NCBI GenBank assembly: GCA_050694015.1 | Contig: JBOGWY010000070.1 | Coordinates: 1-5,247 of the forward strand | Source of the DNA: JBOGWY01 sp050694015 | GTDB lineage: Bacteria > Actinomycetota > CADDZG01 > WHSQ01 | Length of the DNA: 5,247 bases | Reading direction: 5' to 3' | Part shown: positions 1 to 4,056 of the stretch, in pieces | Layout of the letters: each line of letters begins with the position of its first letter | Position numbering within the stretch: the stretch's first letter is position 1 | Notes under the pieces: generated by a model | Databases searched by the model: none | Seen by the model: only the letters and a program-made list of their open reading frames with translations | What the model was told of the DNA's origin: nothing | Made by a program: the position numbers and the translations under genes

Positions 1-584
1 TGACCCAGAGAGGGTCCCGCCGGCGGGAGCAGATCGTCGAGACCGCCCTCCGCCTGTTCGCAGAGAACGGCTATCAGGGCACCACGGTCGGCGACGTTTG
101 CGACAGCCTCGGGGTCGGCAAAGGCGTCATCTACTGGTACTTCCGCTCGAAAGAAGCACTGTTCGCCGAACTGCTCCAGACGACCCTCCTAGGCTTGAGA
201 CGCGAGCAACAGGCCCGTATGGAGGGGGTCGAGGATCCCGTCGAGCGCATCGAGCAGGGCATCCGGGCATCGATCGACTTCTTCCGGCAGAACCCCGGCT
301 ACCTCGGGATGATCCGCACCGCGGCGCGCTACGACGAGTTCTCGGGATTCGTCGAGCGCGGCCAACAGATCGTCGTGGCCGATACCGCCAACCACATCAA
401 GGAGGGCATGGCGGTCGGCGAGATCCGCGACGGCGATCCCGAGTTGATGGCGCACGGCATCCTCGGCGCGATCTTCCACTTCGTGGAGACGTACTTCGGC
501 ACCGTCCACGGCGCGGTCGAAGACCGGCCGGAACTCGCCGACGAGGCCGTCGCGTTCTGCCTCCGAGGAGTACTGGCCGACTGA
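1..584 (+). CDS. TetR/AcrR-family transcriptional regulator (5' edge cut within the start codon)
   Basis: This is a one-component repressor-type regulator that would bind operator DNA as a dimer and respond to a small ligand. The frame is open from base 3 and ends with TGA at 582-584, giving 193 residues. Bases 1-2 are TG directly before ACC CAG AGA, so one missing base probably completes an ATG/GTG/TTG start and the protein would be about 194 aa, normal for the family. Residues about 9-55 form the TetR DNA-binding domain: the helix RREQIVETALRLFAENGY, then TTVGDVCDSLGVGKGVIYWYF (helix-turn-helix) and SKEALF. The rest is an alpha-helical ligand domain with no recognisable ligand signature. 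TTG at 195 would discard the DNA-binding domain and is not the start. The gene is convergent with the ornithine cyclodeaminase gene, with one base between them. Its target is unknown; regulated genes may lie left of the window. Family assignment is secure, specific role unknown. Confidence 0.93.
   Translation, partial: TQRGSRRREQIVETALRLFAENGYQGTTVGDVCDSLGVGKGVIYWYFRSKEALFAELLQTTLLGLRREQQARMEGVEDPVERIEQGIRASIDFFRQNPGYLGMIRTAARYDEFSGFVERGQQIVVADTANHIKEGMAVGEIRDGDPELMAHGILGAIFHFVETYFGTVHGAVEDRPELADEAVAFCLRGVLAD
15..28. other. 14-bp perfect palindrome in the first codons of the tetR-type gene
   Basis: TCCCGCCGGCGGGA reads identically on both strands and lies about 15 bases after the presumed start codon. 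TetR proteins commonly bind palindromes of this size near their own promoters, so an autoregulatory site is possible. However, the site is inside coding sequence, and one such GC palindrome is expected by chance in a window of this size and composition. Confidence 0.2.
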
Positions 585-585
585 T

Positions 586-1881
586 CTACCGGCGCGTGCG
601 CGCGCCGGCTTCGCGCACGTCGGCGTCGGCGCTGGCGGCCCGTAACTCTTCGGGAGCCAGTTGCTCCGCCAGTTCGCGGATGAACAGGCCCACGTCGGTG
701 ATGATCCCCATCGACTGGAACGAGCCACGGTCCATGAGCTTCGTGACGGTTGCCTGGTTGATATCGACGCAGACGAGCGGCACCGACGCCGGAAGGCAGT
801 TACCGGTAGCGATCCCATGCAGCATCGTGCCGACGACGATGCAGTAGCCGATCAGGTCGTCCCCACTCTCGCCCCAGATCAACTCGCGCAACCTCGTCTG
901 CACGTCGTCCATGCTGCCGACGACCTCGGGCAGGGGACCATCGTCGCGAACGCTCCCCCCGAACAGGTACCCACTATTGTGCTTGACGAGGTGATAGACG
1001 ATGCCGTCGTTGAAGATCCCGGCCTCGATCGCGGCCTTGAAGGAGCCGTGGCGCCGGAGCTCGTTGATCGCGCGGATGTGGTGCTCGTGCCCGTGCTCCG
1101 CAGGGATGCCCTGGGCGAGGTAGACGCCGAGCGAAGTCCCGAACATGTTCGATTCGATGTCGTGGGCGGCGACGCCGTTGCCGGCGAAGAGAGCATCCAC
1201 GTAGCCGGCGCGGATCAGCGCACTTAGGTCGGGCCCGGAACCCGTGTGGACCACGGCCGGACCGGCGACCCACATGATGCGCTTGCCCGACTCCTTGACG
1301 GCGCGCATCTGTGCGGCGACCCGCTCGACGAGCAAGGCCTTCGGTTTCTCGCTCGAGATATCAGAGGACATGAACTCGAAGTTCTGCCGGTCCTCGCCCC
1401 GCGGTTTTTCGAGAGGGATCACCCGGATCCCCAGGCCACCGATCACGATCTTCATCCCCTTAGTGACCTCGCCCATCGGGATCGTGCGCGCGCCGTCGTC
1501 CGACACGACGATGCCGCAGTCCATCTCGGGGTGCTCCACACGCAACCACTTGCCGTCGATGCGCACCTCGGTCTCGAGGTTCGTCGTCGAGTAGAAGCCC
1601 GGTGGGAACGCGCCGTCGACATCTGCTTCGGCGACCGTCGCGTCCTCGACGGTGTCGGGATTCGCTCCGTGGGGGAGCAGCCGGTCGACCAGCTTGGCGA
1701 GCTCGTCCTCGGAGTCGGCGTTGATCTTGATGCGCGCGAACGACTCGTCTTCGTGCTTGACACCGATCTGGAGTTCGACGATCTCGAACGAACCGCCCAG
1801 CTCGATGATCTCGTCCAGAACCTTCGGCAGCGTGAGCGAGTCGATGATGTGTCCCTGGATCGTTACATGCTCAGACGGCAC
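586..1881 (-). CDS. Ornithine cyclodeaminase, TIGR00300 / LOR-SDH domain family
   Basis: Known members of this family are the methanogen enzyme from Methanococcus maripaludis and the C-terminal half of cyanobacterial AgrE/ArgZ, which convert L-ornithine to L-proline and ammonia using NAD. It is unrelated to the classical mu-crystallin-type cyclodeaminase. The 431-aa protein has the usual size of the stand-alone form. Residues about 1-100 match the LOR/SDH N-terminal region (VTIQGHIIDSLTLPKVLDEI, GGSFEI, then FPPGFYSTTN). Later family blocks are WVAGPAVVHTG (204-214), FAGNGVAAHDIESNMFGTSLG (232-252), SVRDDGPLP (310-318), GTMLHGIATGN (351-361) and VCVDINQATVTKL (370-382). There is no N-terminal arginine dihydrolase domain. 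The start is GTG at 1881, preceded by AAGGAG ten bases upstream, and it overlaps the end of the upstream hydrolase by 11 bases, so the two are probably co-translated. The tail after about residue 412 is Ala/Arg-rich and poorly conserved. Family assignment is strong; the exact reaction in this organism is inferred. Confidence 0.9.
   Translation of the reverse strand: MPSEHVTIQGHIIDSLTLPKVLDEIIELGGSFEIVELQIGVKHEDESFARIKINADSEDELAKLVDRLLPHGANPDTVEDATVAEADVDGAFPPGFYSTTNLETEVRIDGKWLRVEHPEMDCGIVVSDDGARTIPMGEVTKGMKIVIGGLGIRVIPLEKPRGEDRQNFEFMSSDISSEKPKALLVERVAAQMRAVKESGKRIMWVAGPAVVHTGSGPDLSALIRAGYVDALFAGNGVAAHDIESNMFGTSLGVYLAQGIPAEHGHEHHIRAINELRRHGSFKAAIEAGIFNDGIVYHLVKHNSGYLFGGSVRDDGPLPEVVGSMDDVQTRLRELIWGESGDDLIGYCIVVGTMLHGIATGNCLPASVPLVCVDINQATVTKLMDRGSFQSMGIITDVGLFIRELAEQLAPEELRAASADADVREAGARTRR
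589..608. terminator. GC-rich hairpin between convergent gene ends (possible bidirectional terminator)
   Basis: CCGGCGCG (589-596) and CGCGCCGG (601-608) form a perfect 8-bp stem around the four-base loop TGCG. The hairpin begins four bases after the tetR-type stop codon and covers the last seven codons of the opposing ornithine cyclodeaminase gene. Its position fits transcript termination or 3'-end protection for the rightward gene. No T-run follows on either strand, so it is not a canonical intrinsic terminator, and for the leftward gene it lies just before the stop codon rather than after it. Confidence 0.35.
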
Positions 1882-2635
1882 TCTTCGCCCTCTCCTTGAT
1901 GAACTTGAGCGTGCGCTCGTAGACCATGTCGCGGTCGTAGTCGAGCGTGATGACGTGATAGCTCCTTTCCGCCCACACCAGTTCCTTGTCGGTCGACGAC
2001 ACGTTGTCGATGATCATCGTCGCGTTTGCCTTGACGGCGGTGTGGTCGTTGGGGGAATGGATCACGAGCACCGGATCGACCACCTTGCTCAGATCGGCCC
2101 GAGCCTTGTTGCAGAACCGGAACATCGCATCGGCGGCGCGGAGCGGGAACCGATCGTAGGCGAGCTCCTTCGAGTCGGGATCGCAGATGTCGTTCGCGAC
2201 GCCCGGCATCGACTTGAGTACCCGGCACATGATCGGGACCAGCCGCGCGCGCGGGTCCGGCGTGTAGAGGAATCCGGCGAGCGACACGAGTCCCGCGGCC
2301 CGGCCCGGGTTGCGTGCCGCGAACTCCATCATGAGCGCGACCCCGAACGACAGACCGACGATGAATATGTCGTCGTGGGTCTGCTCCATCTTCGTGACCT
2401 CCGCCTCGACGGTCTCGACCCATTCCTCGGAGCGGCGGGTGTTGAGGTCCTGCCACGTGGTGCCGTGGCCGGGCAACCTCAGGCCCACGACCGAGACGCC
2501 GTGATCACCCAGATACTCGCCGAGGGGGCGCATGCTCTGCGGGCTGCCGGTGAACCCATGGACGAGCAGGGCCCCGGTCCGACCCTCACCGAGGGCGAAC
2601 TCCTCGGCGCCTTCGAGAATGTTGAACTGTTGCAA
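1871..2635 (-). CDS. Alpha/beta hydrolase, Est30-like carboxylesterase / monoacylglycerol lipase
   Basis: A 254-aa cytoplasmic serine hydrolase expected to cleave carboxylic esters such as monoacylglycerols or short-chain acyl esters. The oxyanion-hole motif HGFTGSP is at 26-32, followed by GLRLPGHG at 51-58. The nucleophile elbow GLSFG is at 94-98 with Ser96. The acid is probably Asp197 in VIHSPNDHTA, and the base is His227 in RSYHVITLDYDRD, very like the SxHVITLD motif of Est30-type enzymes. Residues about 122-185 are the likely cap region. There is no signal peptide. The start is TTG at 2635, chosen because GGGAGG lies five bases upstream and translation from it begins just before the first strand. 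The nucleophile motif has Val after the second Gly where many relatives have a further Gly (GLSMGG). It is the first gene of a leftward pair and overlaps the ornithine cyclodeaminase start. Substrate cannot be decided from sequence. Confidence 0.9.
   Translation of the reverse strand: MQQFNILEGAEEFALGEGRTGALLVHGFTGSPQSMRPLGEYLGDHGVSVVGLRLPGHGTTWQDLNTRRSEEWVETVEAEVTKMEQTHDDIFIVGLSFGVALMMEFAARNPGRAAGLVSLAGFLYTPDPRARLVPIMCRVLKSMPGVANDICDPDSKELAYDRFPLRAADAMFRFCNKARADLSKVVDPVLVIHSPNDHTAVKANATMIIDNVSSTDKELVWAERSYHVITLDYDRDMVYERTLKFIKERAKSAV
1892..1897 (-). promoter_or_regulatory. Ribosome binding site that sets the GTG start of the ornithine cyclodeaminase gene
   Basis: On the minus strand AAGGAG stands ten bases before GTG at 1881-1879, inside the last codons of the alpha/beta hydrolase gene (Lys-Glu-Arg region). 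It supports the non-ATG start and an 11-base overlap between the two genes, consistent with translational coupling. Confidence 0.7.
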
Positions 2636-2640
2636 GCGTT

Positions 2641-2646
2641 CCTCCC
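2641..2646 (-). promoter_or_regulatory. Ribosome binding site of the alpha/beta hydrolase gene
   Basis: On the minus strand GGGAGG precedes TTG (2635-2633) by five bases (AACGC). This strong Shine-Dalgarno match is the reason for preferring a TTG start, since no in-frame ATG is available near the expected N-terminus. Confidence 0.7.
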
Positions 2647-2725
2647 ACCGTCGTTGAGCCTTAGTCTGTGTGCGTCGAAGTGCCAGTCTTGACGATTCTC
2701 CAACATGGTGGTCACCTAAAGAGTC

Positions 2726-2741
2726 CTCCCAGGGGTGGGAG
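2726..2741 (+). other. Small hairpin in the presumed plsC leader
   Basis: CTCCCA (2726-2731) and TGGGAG (2736-2741) form a 6-bp stem closed by a GGGG loop. The hairpin would bury the upstream in-frame GTG at 2735, which argues that this GTG is leader rather than start codon. A regulatory role is possible but not shown. Confidence 0.35.
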
Positions 2742-2764
2742 CGGGGCTCGAAAGGCTTTGTCTT

Positions 2765-3493
2765 TTGCTCTATTGGTTTTTAAAGATGGTCTTGAAGCCG
2801 ACGATGCGCGGCATCTATCGGATCAGGGTCACGGGTCTAGAAAGCGTGCCCAAGAAAGGCGCGGCGATCATCGCCGCGAACCATCTCTCGTTCCTCGATT
2901 CGTTCTTCATACCGCTCGCCGTGCCGCGCCGGAAGATGACCTATCTCGCGAAGGCCGACTACTTCAAGAGCTGGAAGACCGCATGGTTCTTCCGCGGCGT
3001 GGGGCAGATCCCGACAGAGCGCGAGGGCGGCGAGCGCAGTAACCAAGCGTTGAACGTCGCGCTCGGCGTGCTCCGCGACGGCAAGCTCCTCGGCATCTAC
3101 CCGGAGGGAACTCGCTCGCCCGACGGACGTCTCTACCGGGGCCGCACCGGTGTCGCGCGGCTCGCGTTGACGGCGGGTGTTCCCGTGATCCCGGTCGGGC
3201 TCGTCGGAACTCAGAACGTGATGCCGAAGGAAGCGAAGTTTCCGCGCCTTCGCGGGCGGATCGAGGTGCAGCTCAACTTCGGTAAGGCCCTGGACTTCTC
3301 GCGCTACGCGGGTCAGGAGCGCGATCGCTTCGTGCTCCGCTCGGTCACCGACGAGATCCAGTACGAGATCATGCAGCTCTCGGGCCAGGAGTACGTGGAC
3401 GAGTACGCGTCGCGCGCGGCAACGATCCCGTTGCCGGAATCGGCCCGCCTCATCGACGACCTGGACCTGTCGGACGAGATCCTGGCCGGCTAG
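2765..3493 (+). CDS. plsC: 1-acyl-sn-glycerol-3-phosphate acyltransferase
   Basis: This membrane-associated enzyme transfers an acyl group to lysophosphatidic acid to form phosphatidic acid, the precursor of phospholipids. Numbering from TTG 2765 gives 242 aa, normal for short bacterial PlsC. All four LPLAT blocks are present: NHLSFLDS with the catalytic pair His40-x4-Asp45, GQIPTER ending in Arg86, IYPEGTRS (111-118, Glu114), and VPVIPVG (139-145). The N-terminus MLYWFLKMVLKP is a hydrophobic interfacial helix. The start is uncertain. GTG 2735 adds ten residues (MGAGLERLCL) but sits in a hairpin; TTG 2765 has AAAGG nine bases upstream and gives a family-like beginning; ATG 2786 would remove the hydrophobic segment. 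The C-terminal tail after about residue 205 is acidic and not conserved. The last 44 bases overlap the end of the opposing Nudix gene. A broader lysophospholipid acyltransferase specificity cannot be excluded. Confidence 0.92.
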   Translation: MLYWFLKMVLKPTMRGIYRIRVTGLESVPKKGAAIIAANHLSFLDSFFIPLAVPRRKMTYLAKADYFKSWKTAWFFRGVGQIPTEREGGERSNQALNVALGVLRDGKLLGIYPEGTRSPDGRLYRGRTGVARLALTAGVPVIPVGLVGTQNVMPKEAKFPRLRGRIEVQLNFGKALDFSRYAGQERDRFVLRSVTDEIQYEIMQLSGQEYVDEYASRAATIPLPESARLIDDLDLSDEILAG

Positions 3494-4037
3494 AAGCTTC
3501 CTCGGGCCGGTCGGGGAGGGGGATCGTAGGCGCGTCCCGCTGCATCATTTCGTTGAACGCGGCGAGAGCGGGGAGTTGCTGCTCGGGGAACGCGAGGTCG
3601 TACGGGATCGCGTCCGGGCGGAACCACGCGACATCGCTGACTTCTTTCCCCGAGGAAGGGCTCGTGCTCTCCGTCGGCTCCGCGACGTAGAAATGACCCA
3701 GGGTCGTCTTGGTCCCCCCACCTGCCACCCACGGTGTGTCGTGACGCTCGTACCAGGTACCGAGGTATGCGGCGACGCGTACCTCGAGCCCCGCCTTCTC
3801 CAACACCTTCCTCTCGGCGGTGAGCATCGGATGCTCCCGATCGCTGCAGTAGCCACCAGGGAAGTCCCAGTGTCCGCGCCAGGGGTCGAACGACCGTCGC
3901 GCGAGCAGCACCCGTCCCTTGTAGTGCACGACCGCGATGCCCGTCGGTTTAGCGTCGTTCCAGTGACGGATCCCGCACGATACGCATATCGTCGGCGGGC
4001 CCGTGGCTAGAACCGCGCCGCAGTTGTAGCAATACAC
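3450..4037 (-). CDS. Zinc-ribbon Nudix-domain protein with a degenerate Nudix box
   Basis: This 195-aa protein has an N-terminal zinc ribbon (Cys3, Cys6, Cys18, Cys21) followed by a Nudix fold (about 31-165), an arrangement seen in Nudix hydrolases acting on nucleoside diphosphate compounds such as ADP-ribose or NADH. The strand before the box reads RGHWDFPGG. The box begins at Gly62 and keeps Glu68, Arg76, Glu80 and Gly83, but the canonical REUxEE reads RKVLEK: Lys77 and Lys81 replace two metal-binding glutamates (MutT Glu53 and Glu57). Catalysis may be weak, altered or lost. The NudC motif SQPWPFPxS is absent, so it is not NudC. The start is GTG 4037, the only usable one; the nearest ribosome-binding match, AAGAGG, overlaps the glpK stop and is 15 bases away, unusually far. 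It is 19 bases downstream of glpK, probably the same transcript. The last ~14 residues, rich in Arg, Pro and Gly, are coded antisense to the end of plsC. Substrate unknown. Confidence 0.88.
   Translation of the reverse strand: MYCYNCGAVLATGPPTICVSCGIRHWNDAKPTGIAVVHYKGRVLLARRSFDPWRGHWDFPGGYCSDREHPMLTAERKVLEKAGLEVRVAAYLGTWYERHDTPWVAGGGTKTTLGHFYVAEPTESTSPSSGKEVSDVAWFRPDAIPYDLAFPEQQLPALAAFNEMMQRDAPTIPLPDRPEEASSRPGSRPTGPGRR
3484..3512. other. Hairpin across the plsC stop codon, possible weak termination signal
   Basis: GGCCGGC (3484-3490) can pair with GCCGGTC (3506-3512), seven pairs with one G-U wobble on the plus-strand RNA, around a 15-base loop that contains the plsC stop codon TAG and the palindrome AAGCTT. 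No T-run follows, and the region also codes for the C-terminal tail of the Nudix protein, so a terminator role is only a suggestion. Confidence 0.25.
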
Positions 4038-4056
4038 GGAGCCAGTGTCGCACCTC

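Larger units (their letters stand above)
2636..2764. promoter_or_regulatory. Divergent intergenic region between the hydrolase and plsC genes
   Basis: This is the only sizeable non-coding stretch in the window, and it must hold the promoters for both the leftward hydrolase/cyclodeaminase pair and plsC unless plsC is transcribed some other way. On the plus strand TTGACG at 2689-2694 resembles a -35 box, but no good TANNNT -10 element stands at 16-19 bases, so no promoter is called precisely. A short inverted repeat GGTG-GT-CACC lies at 2707-2716, and a hairpin lies at 2726-2741. The 3' boundary depends on which plsC start is used. Confidence 0.45.

Noticed and set aside
195..584. TTG 195 as the start of a short regulator lacking the DNA-binding domain
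   Set aside because: The open frame continues upstream to the window edge through a textbook TetR helix-turn-helix, so the gene begins at the left edge.
189..818. Minus-strand open frame of 209 codons overlapping tetR and the cyclodeaminase 3' end
   Set aside because: It is antisense to the tetR coding frame and contains no family motif; its first part is a frame-shifted reading of the cyclodeaminase tail.
98..847. Long plus-strand open frame of 249 codons spanning the tetR-type gene and the cyclodeaminase end
   Set aside because: The translation is Arg/Pro-rich with no recognisable domain and is out of frame with two well-supported genes; typical spurious open frame in GC-rich DNA.
1652..2692. 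Plus-strand open frame of 346 codons opposite the hydrolase and cyclodeaminase genes
   Set aside because: It is the antisense of two genes with clear family motifs, and its protein (many His, Asp, Arg and Val runs) resembles nothing known.
2689..2722. Sigma-70-type promoter for plsC using TTGACG at 2689
   Set aside because: The -35 match is good, but no acceptable -10 hexamer lies at usual spacing; the nearest candidates (TCACCT, CCTAAA, TAAAGA) are poor or too far, so only a general regulatory region is annotated.
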